Source of the DNA: an uncultured Dehalococcoidia bacterium
GTDB lineage: Bacteria; Chloroflexota; Dehalococcoidia; Lucifugimonadales; UBA3495
Length of the DNA stretch: 64,000 bases
Reading direction: 5' to 3'
NCBI GenBank assembly: GCA_958296445.1
Contig: OY282565.1
Span: 909,936 to 973,935, forward strand
Shown here: piece after piece, positions 9,561-21,101 of the stretch
Numbering within the stretch: the stretch's first letter is position 1
Layout: the number at the start of each line of letters is the position of its first letter
The notes under the pieces: generated by a model
Told to the model about the DNA's origin: nothing
Databases searched by the model: none
What the model saw: only the letters and a program-made list of their open reading frames with translations
Made by a program: the position numbers and the translations under genes

Positions 9561-10472
9561 CTACGCCGTGTCAATGCCGCGCAGCAGTTCGAGGGCGGCG
9601 GCGCGGGTGTCGTCGCGGCGCAGGGCATACTCCAGCGAGGCGCGGAGCAGGCCCAGGGGCGTGCCGCCGTCGTACCGGACGCCCTGAAACTCATAGGCGT
9701 AGAGTTCGGCGCTTTCCAAGAGCAGCAGCATCCCGTCGGTTAGCTGAATCTCCCCCCGGGCGCCGGGGCGGGTGCGCTCCAGGCAGTCGAAAATTTCCGG
9801 CGGCAGGATGTAGCGTCCGACGATGGACAGATTCGACGGCGCCTCATCCCGCGGCGGCTTTTCCACCAGCCCCCGCACTTGATGCAGCCCAAGTCCATTG
9901 ACTGGCTCAGGATGGCCGGGTGGGCCGGAGTTGGGACAGGCCGCGGGCGCGACGTCCACCACGCCGTAGTTATGCACCGTTTCCCAGGGCGTCGGCTCCA
10001 CCGCCACCACTCCTTGGCCTACCGCGTCGAACACCGCGGCCATCTGCGCCACCACCCCCGGCGTATGATGCACGATGTCGTCGGGCAGAATCACCACAAA
10101 AGGCTCGTCGCCCACCGCTTCCCGCGCCGTAAGCACGGCGTGGCCCAGCCCCAATGCCTGCTCCTGTATCACGAAAGACACCTTAGCCAGACGGGACGCC
10201 TGCAATACCTTGTCCAGCAAATCTTGGGCGCCACTTTCGGACAGACGCCGCTCCAGTTCCGTAGACGGCTGGAAGTAGGACGCGATGCCCTCCTTGCCGG
10301 GGGCGGTCACTATGATGACTTCCTCAACGCCCCCCTCGGCGGCTTCCTCGACCACGTATTGCAACATAGGGCGGTCGAGGATGGGCAACAGTTCCTTGGG
10401 AACCGACTTGGTAACCGGCAAAAAGCGGGTTCCCAATCCGGCGGCGGGGATGACGGCTTTCTTGACGGACAT
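9561..10472 (-). CDS. galU: UTP-glucose-1-phosphate uridylyltransferase
   Basis: Makes UDP-glucose from UTP and glucose-1-phosphate for polysaccharide and glycolipid synthesis. 303 residues from the ATG at 10472; a TTG two codons upstream also fits. The nucleotide-binding signature AAGLGTRFLP and KSVPKELLPI are at the N-terminus, followed by the family segments LGLGHAV, ILPDD and VEKP. A short Pro/Gly-rich insertion lies between the PTPWETVHNYGVVDV segment and VEKP. It may feed the glycosyltransferases 3-11 kb away, but the genes are not in one operon. Confidence 0.95.
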   Translation of the reverse strand: MSVKKAVIPAAGLGTRFLPVTKSVPKELLPILDRPMLQYVVEEAAEGGVEEVIIVTAPGKEGIASYFQPSTELERRLSESGAQDLLDKVLQASRLAKVSFVIQEQALGLGHAVLTAREAVGDEPFVVILPDDIVHHTPGVVAQMAAVFDAVGQGVVAVEPTPWETVHNYGVVDVAPAACPNSGPPGHPEPVNGLGLHQVRGLVEKPPRDEAPSNLSIVGRYILPPEIFDCLERTRPGARGEIQLTDGMLLLLESAELYAYEFQGVRYDGGTPLGLLRASLEYALRRDDTRAAALELLRGIDTA

Positions 10473-10552
10473 AACCAACCACCAGCAATTTCAGCCGCCC
10501 CATTCTACCACTGCCAACGCCGCCTAACGAACCGGAAATTCCGCGGGCGGCG

Positions 10553-10822
10553 TCAGGCTTCGGCGGCGGCTTGGTTCAGGCGGGACAGCTTGGACATCAT
10601 CCGCGACTTGCGGCGGGCGACGTTGTTCTTGTGGAGAATGCCTTTGCGGACGGCCCGGTCTAGGGTGCGGACGGCGCTGGCTACTGCGGTCTGGGCGGCA
10701 TCGGCGTCGCCGGACGCCAGCGAGCGGTTGGCCCGGCCTACGATGGTGCGGGTTTCGGTCTTGGCGCTGCGGTTGCGCTGGGCGCGTTTCACTGCCTGAC
10801 GGCCTGATTTTTTGGCGGGCAA
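10553..10822 (-). CDS. rpsT: 30S ribosomal protein S20
   Basis: 89 residues, very basic and helical, with the S20 pattern: Ala/Lys/Arg-rich N-terminus and KGILHKNNVARRKSRM near the C-terminus. It binds 16S rRNA early in 30S assembly. The start is a TTG at 10822 with AGGAG eight bases upstream; TTG starts are common in S20 genes. It is followed 80 bases later by galU on the same strand. Confidence 0.95.
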   Translation of the reverse strand: MPAKKSGRQAVKRAQRNRSAKTETRTIVGRANRSLASGDADAAQTAVASAVRTLDRAVRKGILHKNNVARRKSRMMSKLSRLNQAAAEA

Positions 10823-10958
10823 GGGGTTTACTCCTGCTGCGATTACGCCCCGGCAGGGCGCGGACAGCCCCCGGCGCCGGAACGGAGCGTATTATAAACG
10901 ATGTTGGCCGTAATGCCAAAGGGCGGTTGTCGGCCCGATACGATTGCGAAATTGCCCT

Positions 10959-11033
10959 TTGTCACCCTGAGCGGAGCGAAGGGTCTCACTATCCAAGGCG
11001 GGATTCTTCGCTTTGCTCAGAATGACAGATATT
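10959..11033. repeat. REP-like hairpin element between rpsT and gyrB
   Basis: Two inverted arms, CACCCTGAGCGGAGCGAAG and its near-complement CTTCGCTTTGCTCAGAATG, flank about 30 bases. This is the same family as the elements at 173 and 912-2485. It sits just downstream of gyrB and upstream of rpsT on the minus strand. Confidence 0.75.
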
Positions 11034-11057
11034 AAACCGAAAGCCCTTGCCGCCCCC

Positions 11058-13052
<1,995 letters not shown>

Positions 13053-13179
13053 CTACGCGAAAACGTATTTACAATCTGCCCTGCATTGTATCAGATTCGT
13101 AGCTGTTTAGCCTTAACTTCCCGCCCGTCTCTTGGCGCAATCGTCTGAATCGGGATTGCCGCGATTTTGGGGATTTTCA

Positions 13180-13445
13180 GGGTTCGCCATCCGGCGAATC
13201 CTGGGGCCGGGGGCGGCTCGTCTCCGGGCGGTTCAGGATTTTTTCTTGATTTTCCTCCCATTTTCCCCCATTTTCCGCCATTTTGGCTTGGCGGCCGGGC
13301 TGGGGACGGTTGGCGGGCTGGCCGGTTGTTTGGGTTTCACGGGCTGGCCGATTGTTTGAGCTGCACAGGTATTATGTTAAAAGGGCGCACCAAGGGTTGG
13401 CAAGGGCCAAGTGTCAGGAAAATGGCGGCGGCGGGGGGAATTTCG
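13180..13445 (-). repeat. Inverted single copy of the 515-bp repeat
   Basis: On the minus strand this matches the central block of the 878-2600 units: the segment equivalent to TGACACTTGGCCCTTGCC, the CATAATACCTGT block, the ACAACCGGCCAGCCCG stretch, the AAAATGG block and the A-run followed by TCCTGAACC. It lacks the REP-hairpin end and the short reading frame. It lies between gyrB and the first glycosyltransferase, and 13023-13456 holds no gene. Confidence 0.75.
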
Positions 13446-13456
13446 CAATCTTGCTC

Positions 13457-15736
13457 TCATTCCGCCCCATCGAAAAGGAACTCCCCCTCCCACAGGCGTA
13501 GAATCCAACCACCCACCCGCACGTACTGCCCGGTGCTGATGCGGGCAATATCATACTCCGGCAGAGTCACCGCCGCCACACATCGCCCGTCGAATACCAC
13601 GCCGCGCCCGCCAAAATCGAAGTCCAAGTTGTCAAACCCGTACTGCTGGCGATGGCCGGGCAGATCATTCACATCAACCGGGTACAGATGCAGAAAAAAT
13701 CTCCCCTCCGTATCGGCGCGGACGCACGGCTCCCTGACGTAGGCCAGCCGGTTCTCGCTGAGATATACGTCAAAGCCGGAGCGGATTACCGGCTCGCCGG
13801 ATACCAGCAACTCGTAGGCGGAGCGGGCCTCCAGTCCGAAGGACTCTTTATCATACGTAATCAGATAGACATTGAACACTCCGTCAGCAAAGACAGCCTT
13901 AACTGAAACCCGCTCTCCCAGCAATTCCAAAAATCCTAATGCGGTCGGGCCGACGGCCTCTGTCTGAACCCGGTGCGTCCTGCCGTTCTTCTCATAGGAT
14001 ACGTAGGCACGCAAGAACTTGCCTACGTCTTCGTCCGTCAGGGTATAGTAGAAGGAGCTTGCGCCTTCGATGTCGGTCCAGGTAGCGTCGTCGGGCCGCT
14101 TGACATCGCCGGGCCGGGCGTCGGCCCGTTGCCAGAGCCAGGGCTGGACCGGGTTGTCGTCAGCCCGGTGGGCCTTGTCATTAGCCAGATAAGCTCTGAG
14201 AGTAATGTCTCCCACAAGCCTAGCCTCGCCGGATGTTGTAGTCCCGGCCCAGCCGGATACTGTCGGCCATGTTGCTCTTCTATGGTGGGCCACAAAGATT
14301 CTATTGGGGACATCGGGGAGCGAAAGTAATAAATCGGCCATCTCACGGAGACACAGTTCGCCGGAATCCTCGCACCTGTAACTTCCATAGTAGTAATTGG
14401 CCGCTCCTTCCTCTTTTTCTTGATAAAACTGAATGACCGGGCCTGCCCTCCCGACTACGTAAACTAAATCCCCTTCCCGCGTCCGTTCTTTCAATACGGC
14501 AAGAACGGGTTTGATGTTTTCCGGTGTTATGTATGGACTGTCTTGCCGCATATCGCCCACTCCGGCAAACACTATCGCGCCAACCACCGTAACGGCCAAC
14601 GCCGGAGCCAGCCACGCCCGGCCAGTAAGCGATACCAGCCAACCGGCCGTCCAATGAAACGCCACGCCAACCGCCAAGAAAACAACCGGCCCCAGATAGA
14701 TAACTTGGCGAATGTCCCCAAGCGGATATATTCCCAGTACGGCGGCGCCGACGGAAACTGCAATGACAAGCGAAAATAAAACGGCGATGGCCCGGTCTTG
14801 CAACTCTCCCTGAAACTTTCTAAGGAATACTGCAACCAGAATGATTGCGAATGTGGCAAGCGCTGCTATCGCTACAACCACCGGCAAATGATACGTCAAT
14901 AAATCCCAAATTCCGCCAACCGAAAACTCGAATATCGACAGCGCATCCAATTGTCCCTGATAATAATACGCCGCTAAATATCTATCCGAGCCGAAGCCCC
15001 CTTCCTCCCACTGATAGCGCAAAGTCACCGCGAAGCTTATAGCGCACCCCGCCAGAAAACACGCCGCAGGCCAGACTAGGGCTATGCACGACTTGAGCCA
15101 GTTACGAATCCGGCTTAGGTATAAGTTCCGTTCCGGCGCCTCAAGAGTCGGTGGGGTAAGAAGCACAGCGGCGCCAATCACGGCGCCTCCGAATAAGACC
15201 AAACCATACTGGAGCAATGGCGCAAGGAACAGCGAAACGCAGAGCAGCCCCTTTCGCCCGTCCCGCAGATACCACAGCAGCCCGGCTATCATCAGCACTG
15301 CCAGCAGCGCATCAACAGAGTATTCCCGCGCATCTTGGGCGTGATATATCGCGGCAACCGAAAGCGTCGCCAGCAGGGCCGCCAAAAACGCGGCCTGCCG
15401 GGCAACCCCTAGGCGCGGCAACAAAAACAGCATTACGGCCACGGTCAGAACGCTGGCCGCCGCCGGAATAATCAGGACGCTGAAGGGCGTACTCTCGACT
15501 TTCTGCACCGCCCACAGCGCCAAGGGATACATAATCGGAGAGGAGTTACCGTAGCGGGTATTGGGGACTATCTCCGAGAGGGATCCCCTCGAATTATTGG
15601 CGGCAACCGCTTCGTCATACCATAAGGCATTCCCTGGCAGGTCATAAAAACGCAGCCCCGCCGCCACTGCCAGCAGGCCCACGAACAACACCGCCAAGGC
15701 CAGCCGTTCCCGCGAAACTCGCGCAGGAATCCTCAT
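13457..15736 (-). CDS. GT39-like membrane glycosyltransferase, copy 1 (intact)
   Basis: About 759 residues. The N-terminal half has about ten membrane helices with the GT-C pattern: an acidic motif YDEAVAA in the first outside loop and an AREYSVDALL segment later, as in ArnT/PMT-type transferases that use polyprenyl-phosphate sugars. After about residue 400 comes a soluble domain, then an Ig-like module (WQRADARPGD...GKFLRAYVSYEKNG), and a C-terminal domain with PVDVNDLP and YGFDNLDF. The likely role is adding a sugar to an envelope component outside the membrane; donor and acceptor are unknown. The start is taken at the third ATG (MRIP), six bases after AAAGG. The loop LTPPTLEAPERN is read from a short interrupted C-tract (CCCCACC), unlike copies 2 and 3. 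Confidence 0.8.
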   Translation of the reverse strand: MRIPARVSRERLALAVLFVGLLAVAAGLRFYDLPGNALWYDEAVAANNSRGSLSEIVPNTRYGNSSPIMYPLALWAVQKVESTPFSVLIIPAAASVLTVAVMLFLLPRLGVARQAAFLAALLATLSVAAIYHAQDAREYSVDALLAVLMIAGLLWYLRDGRKGLLCVSLFLAPLLQYGLVLFGGAVIGAAVLLTPPTLEAPERNLYLSRIRNWLKSCIALVWPAACFLAGCAISFAVTLRYQWEEGGFGSDRYLAAYYYQGQLDALSIFEFSVGGIWDLLTYHLPVVVAIAALATFAIILVAVFLRKFQGELQDRAIAVLFSLVIAVSVGAAVLGIYPLGDIRQVIYLGPVVFLAVGVAFHWTAGWLVSLTGRAWLAPALAVTVVGAIVFAGVGDMRQDSPYITPENIKPVLAVLKERTREGDLVYVVGRAGPVIQFYQEKEEGAANYYYGSYRCEDSGELCLREMADLLLSLPDVPNRIFVAHHRRATWPTVSGWAGTTTSGEARLVGDITLRAYLANDKAHRADDNPVQPWLWQRADARPGDVKRPDDATWTDIEGASSFYYTLTDEDVGKFLRAYVSYEKNGRTHRVQTEAVGPTALGFLELLGERVSVKAVFADGVFNVYLITYDKESFGLEARSAYELLVSGEPVIRSGFDVYLSENRLAYVREPCVRADTEGRFFLHLYPVDVNDLPGHRQQYGFDNLDFDFGGRGVVFDGRCVAAVTLPEYDIARISTGQYVRVGGWILRLWEGEFLFDGAE

Positions 15737-15802
15737 TCGCATCCTTTCCATAATTTTACGCCAGGCCTAGGGCCGCGGCGAGTGATCGGAAGTAATCTTC
15801 TC

Positions 15803-17526
15803 TCATTCCGCCCCGTCCAAAAGGAACTCCCCCTCCCAGAAATGGTAGAAACCGCCTGGCACGACAACGTACTGGCCGGTGCCGATGCGGGTAATATCAT
15901 ACTCCGGGAGAGTCACCGCCGCCATACATTTCCCGTCGAACACCGCGCCGCGACCGCTGAAAACAAAGTCCAGATTGTCAAACCCGTACGGCTTGCTCTT
16001 TGCTGGCAGGTCGTTCACGTCAACCGGCCACAGGGCGAGAAAGAACATCGCCTCCGTGTCGGCGCGGGTGCACGGCTCCTTGGCGTAGGTCAGCGTGTTT
16101 TCGCTGAGATATATGTCAAAGCCGGAGCGGATTATAGGTTCGCCGGATACCAGAGTCTCGTAGTCGGATACGAGCGTTTTGTACGCCGGTTCGACGAACT
16201 CTTTGGCGTTTGGAATCATAGAGACATTGAAATCTCCGTCAGTAATGACCGACTCAATTGAAACTTGCTCTCCCAGCACTTCCAAGCCCTCTATCGGCCC
16301 TATGGCCTCCGTCTCGACCCGGTAGGTCATGCCGTTCTTCTCGTAAGACACATAGGCGCGCAAGAACTTGCCCTCGTCTTCGCTCGCCGGGGTGTAGTTG
16401 AAATAGCGCGCCCCTTCGATGTCGCTCCAAGTGGCGTCGTCGGGCGTATTGACATCGCCGGACCGGGCGTCGGCCCGCTGCCATCGATAATTATAATGCC
16501 CAACGTCAACCTCGTAGGCGGTGATAGTCTCTCCTACTCGCTTCGTTTCGTCCGCGTAATTAATCCTGACCTCGCCGGAGGCTGCAACCCCGGCCTTGCC
16601 GGATGCTGTCGCCGGTATAAATTTGCTTCTCTGTACCAAGAAGATTTTATTGGGGACATTAGGGAGTGTGAGGGCTAAACTCAACATCTCGTTGAGGCAA
16701 TCTTCGAAGACGCGCCGACATACCGCCTCTGCATAGTGGTAGCTGCTCGATTTTCCATCCTGATAGAACTTAATAAGAGGGGTTGCATAGGTGCCTGTGT
16801 AAACTATGTCTCCCTCTTTCACATTCTCTTCCAGAAAGGCGAGAATGCCCTTGGCGGTGTGGTCGGTCACATAGGGGCTGTCCTGCCGTATATCGTCCAC
16901 TCCGGCCAGGGCTATTGCGCCAGCGACCGCGACGGCCAGCGCCGGAACCAGCCATCCCCGGCGGGTGAACGATGCCAGCCAACCGGCCGTCCAATGAATA
17001 GCGACGCCAACCGCCAAGAAAACAACCGGCCCCAGATAGATAACTTGGCGAATGTCGCCAAGGGGATATACTCCCAGCACGGCAGCGCCGACGGAAATTG
17101 CAATGCAAAAGGAAAATAAAACTGCGATGGCCCGGTCTGAAAACTTGCCTTGAAACTTTCTGAGGAATGTTGCGACCAAGAAAATCACTAATGCGGCAAG
17201 CGCCGCTATCGCCACAACCTCCGGCAAATGATAGGTCAATAGACTCCAAATCCGATCAATCGAAAACTCAAAGAGCGACTGCACGCCGAGTTTTCCTTGA
17301 TAGTAATACGCCGATAAATAGCCACCCGAGCCTAAATAGTCCTGCGAGCCGTAGCCTCCTTCCTCCCACTGATGGCGCAAAGTGACCGCGTAGCTTATGG
17401 CGCACCCCGCCAGAAAGCACGCCGCGGGCCAGACTAGGGCTATGCGCCGCTTGAGCCAGTTACGAATCCGGCTTAGGTATAAGTTCCGTTCCGGCGCCTC
17501 AAGAGTCGGGGGGGGGGGGGGGGGGT
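15803..17526 (-). CDS. GT39-like glycosyltransferase copy 2, C-terminal part (out of frame with its start)
   Basis: This frame continues from the poly-C tract (Pro run, then TLEAPERN) through the remaining membrane helices, the soluble domain, the Ig-like module (WQRADARSGD...) and the conserved PVDVNDLP/YGFDNLDF C-terminus. It aligns along its whole length with copy 1 and shows no other disruption. It has no start codon or ribosome-binding site of its own, so it would be made only if the tract length put it in frame with 17473-18105. Confidence 0.75.
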
Positions 17527-18105
17527 AAGAAGCACAGCGGCGCCCATTACGGCGCCGCCGAATAAGACCAAACCGTACTGGAGCAACGGCGCGAGGAACA
17601 GCGAAAGGCAGAGCAGGGCCTTTCGCCCGTCCCGCAGATACCACAGCAGCCCGGCTATCATCAGCGCGGCCAGCAGCGCATCAATGGAGTATTCCCGCGC
17701 ATCTTGGGCGTGTTCGATTGCGGCAACCGAAAGCGTCGCCAGCAGGGCCGCCGGAAAGGCGACCCACCGGCTCACCCCGAGGCGCGGCAGGAAAAAGAGC
17801 ATTACGGCCACGGTCAGAACGCTGGCCGCCGCCGGAAGAAAGCGGACGCTGAAGGCCGTACTCTCGACTTTCTGCACCGCCCACAGTGCCAAGGGATACA
17901 GGATAGGAGCGGAGTTACTGTTACGAGTGCCGGGGATGACTTCCGAGAGGGCGCCGCTCGAGATATTGGCTGCTACCGCTTCGTCATGCGATACGGAGCT
18001 CTCCGGCAGGTCGTAGAAGCGCAGCCCCGCCGCCACTGCCAGCAGGCACAGGAACAGCGCCGCCAAGGCCAGCCCTGCCGGGGAAACTCGCACGGGAATC
18101 CGCAT
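17473..18105 (-). CDS. GT39-like glycosyltransferase copy 2, N-terminal part
   Basis: About 210 residues ending soon after the homopolymer in a run of Pro and then an Arg-rich nonsense tail. It carries the first membrane helices, the acidic loop motif HDEAVAA and the AREYSIDALL segment, so the catalytic loop is present but the rest of the enzyme is in another frame. The start is at the third ATG (MRIP), with AAAGG six bases before. It lies 31 bases after the 18137-18808 gene on the same strand and may be co-transcribed with it. Confidence 0.75.
   Translation of the reverse strand: MRIPVRVSPAGLALAALFLCLLAVAAGLRFYDLPESSVSHDEAVAANISSGALSEVIPGTRNSNSAPILYPLALWAVQKVESTAFSVRFLPAAASVLTVAVMLFFLPRLGVSRWVAFPAALLATLSVAAIEHAQDAREYSIDALLAALMIAGLLWYLRDGRKALLCLSLFLAPLLQYGLVLFGGAVMGAAVLLTPPPPPRLLRRRNGTYT
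17508..17525 (-). repeat. 18-base homopolymer (poly-C on the coding strand) in copy 2
   Basis: Eighteen consecutive G on the plus strand, between coding-strand CTTA and GACTC. Copy 1 has seven bases (CCCCACC) in the same place. Eighteen leaves the two halves out of frame; 16 or 19 would join them. Confidence 0.85.
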
Positions 18106-18136
18106 TCGCATCCTTTCCATTGCCCTTGCCGCTTGC

Positions 18137-18808
18137 CTACTCCGGGAATATCCGGCGGTAGACGCCGGGCGAGCCGGTGTCGTGAACCATGTGGGGGCGA
18201 ACCTTGGTGTTCCAGAGGGGGGTGACCGCCGTGCGCCAGTTGTTCCAGCCCTCGCTTTCGGCCACGGCCAGCGACTCCATTTCGTGGACGGTGGCGTAGC
18301 GGGGGGCGCCCATCACCGCCTCCCAGCGGCGGGCGCGGATGTAACCCGGGATGCTCAGGCACAGGGGCAGCCGCTCGTTGTTATAGGCGTCGTTAAACTT
18401 GGCGTCCAGCTCGTCGGGAACCGACATCCGCCCCACCAGCAGCACCGGCGACATTCCCGCCTCGGCGGTTTCGGGCGGCACGTCCTGCGGGTGAACCCGG
18501 CGGTAGAGATTGCGGATGTATTCCGTGCCGATGACGCTGGGGGACATACGCCTGGACCATTCGGTAGGTTCCCGCAGCCACTTCTGCCATTCCTCGGAAT
18601 GCCAAGCCTCGTGGCTGCTGAGTTCGTAGACCGCCAGATACTTGGGGCCGCCCTGCGCCGCCTGGTAGCGGGCGGCGTCCAGCACGCCGGGGATGGAAAG
18701 CCGCTCCGGGATGTGTTCCTCGTTATACCAGCGGTTATATTCCGCGTCATTCTCCGGGGCTACGTCGCTGTATACCAGCAACAGCCCGTCGCCCTTTTTC
18801 GCCGCCAT
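18137..18808 (-). CDS. Tandem dimeric alpha/beta-barrel (EthD-like) protein
   Basis: 223 residues forming two repeats of a ferredoxin-like fold. Repeat 1 contains YNRWYNEEHIPERLSIPGV...ARY and repeat 2 FNDAYNNERLPLCLSIPGY...ARRW. The NxWYNEEHIPE pattern is that of small dimeric alpha/beta-barrel proteins (EthD/DUF4286-like), here fused as an internal dimer. Some relatives act on hydrophobic or polyketide-like substrates, but no function can be assigned. The start is the ATG at 18808, with AGGAG seven bases before it. It sits between glycosyltransferase copies 2 and 3, which it does not resemble. Confidence 0.7.
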   Translation of the reverse strand: MAAKKGDGLLLVYSDVAPENDAEYNRWYNEEHIPERLSIPGVLDAARYQAAQGGPKYLAVYELSSHEAWHSEEWQKWLREPTEWSRRMSPSVIGTEYIRNLYRRVHPQDVPPETAEAGMSPVLLVGRMSVPDELDAKFNDAYNNERLPLCLSIPGYIRARRWEAVMGAPRYATVHEMESLAVAESEGWNNWRTAVTPLWNTKVRPHMVHDTGSPGVYRRIFPE

Positions 18809-18888
18809 CGCTCAACTCCTATAATCCGGTTTTTGCTGCGGGAAAGGCTGCCCCCCAATTCCCCGGGGGGACTTTCGCTATCTTACTC

Positions 18889-20290
18889 TCATTCCGCCTC
18901 GTCGAAAAGGAACTCTCCTTCCCACAGGTGGCGGAAACCCGCTATCTCCCGCACGTACTGGCCGGTGCTGATGCGGGCAATATCATACTCCGGGAGAGGC
19001 ACCGCCGCCATACATTTCCCGTCAAATATCACGCCGCGCCCGCGGAAACCGAAGTCTAGGTTGTCAAAGCCGTATTGCCGGCGCTTTTCTGGCAGGTCGT
19101 TTACATCAACCGGGTACGGGGCGAGAAAGAACATCGCCTCCGTGTCGGCGCGGGTGCACGGCTCCTTGGCGTAGACCAGCGTGTTTTCGCTGAGATATAC
19201 GTCAAAGCCGGAGCGAATTACGGGTTCGCCGGATACAATCGCCTCATACTCGGATACCAACGCCGCATGGACGGCGCGGATCGCCGGTTCGACGGACTCT
19301 TTGACGTTCTCAATCAGAGTCACATTGAAATATCTGGCAGCAATGACATACTCAACTGAAACTTGCTCTCCCAGCAGTTCCAATTCCTCCAGTATTGATT
19401 CGCGGGTATGTACCAAGAAAATTCTATTGGGGACATTAGAGAGCGAAAGTAATAAATCGACCATCCCACGGAGACACGGTTCGCCGGAATCCGTGCACCA
19501 GTAGCTTCCATAGTAGTAATTGGCTGGGCTTTCCTCTTTTCCTTGATAGAACTTGATGGCCGGGTATGCCCCATAGACTGCGTAAACCATATCCTCTTCC
19601 CGCACCCGTTCTTCCAATACGGCAAGAACGGATTTGACGTTTACGTTTGTCTTGTACGGACTGTCTTGCCGTATATCGCCCACCCCGGCCAGTACTATCC
19701 CGCCAACCACCGCGACAGCCAGCGCCGGAGCCAGCCACCCCCGGCCCGTGAGCGATGCCAGCCAATCGGCTGTCCAATGGAACGCCACGCCGGCCGCCAA
19801 GAAAACAACCGGCCCCAGATAGATAACTTGGCGAATACCCCCAAGCGGATATATTCCCAGCACGGCGGCGCCGACGGAAACTGCAATGCAAAAGGAAAAT
19901 AAAACTGCGATAGCCCGGTCTTGCAACCCTCCCTGAAACTTTCTGAATAATGCTGCGGCCAGAATTATGGCGAAGGCGGCAAGCGCCGCTATCGCCACAG
20001 CCACCGGCAAATGATACGTCAATAAATCCCAAATCCCGCCAATTGAAAACTCAAATATCGGGTATGCATCCAGTTTTCCCTGATAGTAATACTCTGCTAA
20101 ATAGTCATCCGAGCCGAAGCCCCTTGACTGCCACTGATAGCGCAAGGTCACCGCATAGCTTATGGCGCATCCGGCCAGAAAGCACGCCGCAGGCCAGACT
20201 AGGGCTATGCGCCGCTTGAGCCAATTACGAATCCGGCTTAGGTATAAGTTCCGTTCCGGCGCCTCAAGAGTCGGGGGGGGGGGGGGGGGG
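18889..20290 (-). CDS. GT39-like glycosyltransferase copy 3, C-terminal part (out of frame with its start)
   Basis: This frame continues from the second poly-C tract through TLEAPERN, the later membrane helices, the soluble domain and the C-terminal PVDVNDLP/YGFDNLDF domain. It lacks the Ig-like module of copies 1 and 2: after FLVHTRES it passes directly to ELLGEQVSVEYV, a loss of about 110-120 residues. It has no separate start signal, so it depends on tract length to be translated with 20238-20870. Confidence 0.72.
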
Positions 20291-20870
20291 TAAGAAGCAC
20301 AGCAACGCCAATCACGGCGCCGCCGAACAAGACCAGCCCATACTGCAACAATGGCGCGAGGAACAGCGAAAGGCAGAGCAGCCCCTTACGCCCGTCCCGC
20401 AGATACCACAGCAGCCCGGCTATCATCAGCACGGCCAACAGCGCATCAACAGAGTATTCCCGCGCATCCTGGGCGTGATATATCGCAACAACCGAAAGCG
20501 TCGCCAGCAGGGCCGCCAAAAACGCGGCCCCCCTCGCAACTCCAAGCCGCGGCAACAAAAACAACATCGCTGCCACTGTAAGAACGCTGGCCGCCGCCGA
20601 CAGAACCCGGATGCTGAAAGCGGAAACATCCACCTTCTGAACCGCCCACAGCGCCAAGGGGTACAGTATAGGCGAGGAGTTCCTGCCGCGGGTATTGTCA
20701 ACTACCTCCAAAAGGCCGCCCCCCGAATTACCGGCGGCAACCGCTTCGTCATACCTAACGGAATCCTCCGGCAAGTCATAAAAGCGCAGCCCCGCCGCCA
20801 CTGCCAGCAGGCCCACGAACAACACCGCCAACGCCAGCCCTGCCGGGGAAACGCGCACAGGGATCCTCAT
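20238..20870 (-). CDS. GT39-like glycosyltransferase copy 3, N-terminal part
   Basis: About 210 residues with the early membrane helices, YDEAVAA and AREYSVDALL, ending in the same Pro run and Arg-rich tail as copy 2. The start is at MRIP, with GGAACGG upstream; a GTG at 20885 is an alternative. Upstream (20886-21086) there is no gene, only the divergent region shared with the RidA-like gene. Confidence 0.75.
   Translation of the reverse strand: MRIPVRVSPAGLALAVLFVGLLAVAAGLRFYDLPEDSVRYDEAVAAGNSGGGLLEVVDNTRGRNSSPILYPLALWAVQKVDVSAFSIRVLSAAASVLTVAAMLFLLPRLGVARGAAFLAALLATLSVVAIYHAQDAREYSVDALLAVLMIAGLLWYLRDGRKGLLCLSLFLAPLLQYGLVLFGGAVIGVAVLLTPPPPPRLLRRRNGTYT
20273..20290 (-). repeat. 18-base homopolymer (poly-C on the coding strand) in copy 3
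   Basis: Eighteen G on the plus strand at exactly the same codon position as the tract in copy 2 and with the same length. Confidence 0.85.
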
Positions 20871-21101
20871 TCGCATCCGTTCCACAATATCACGCCGAGG
20901 TAGCGGCGTCCGTATAGCGGCGAGTATAGCACAAGCCCTTACGCAGAGGCCGCGCCCGGCGACGCAGCGGGGCGGCTTTGCGGGTATGGCGGATGTTGCG
21001 GCAATCCGCCCGCTGCGTTAAAAAACGGCCAACCTACGGATAATATGCGGCTATAATGGCAGCGGCATACTGGCAGACTGATTGATATGGAGGCGATAGC
21101 G

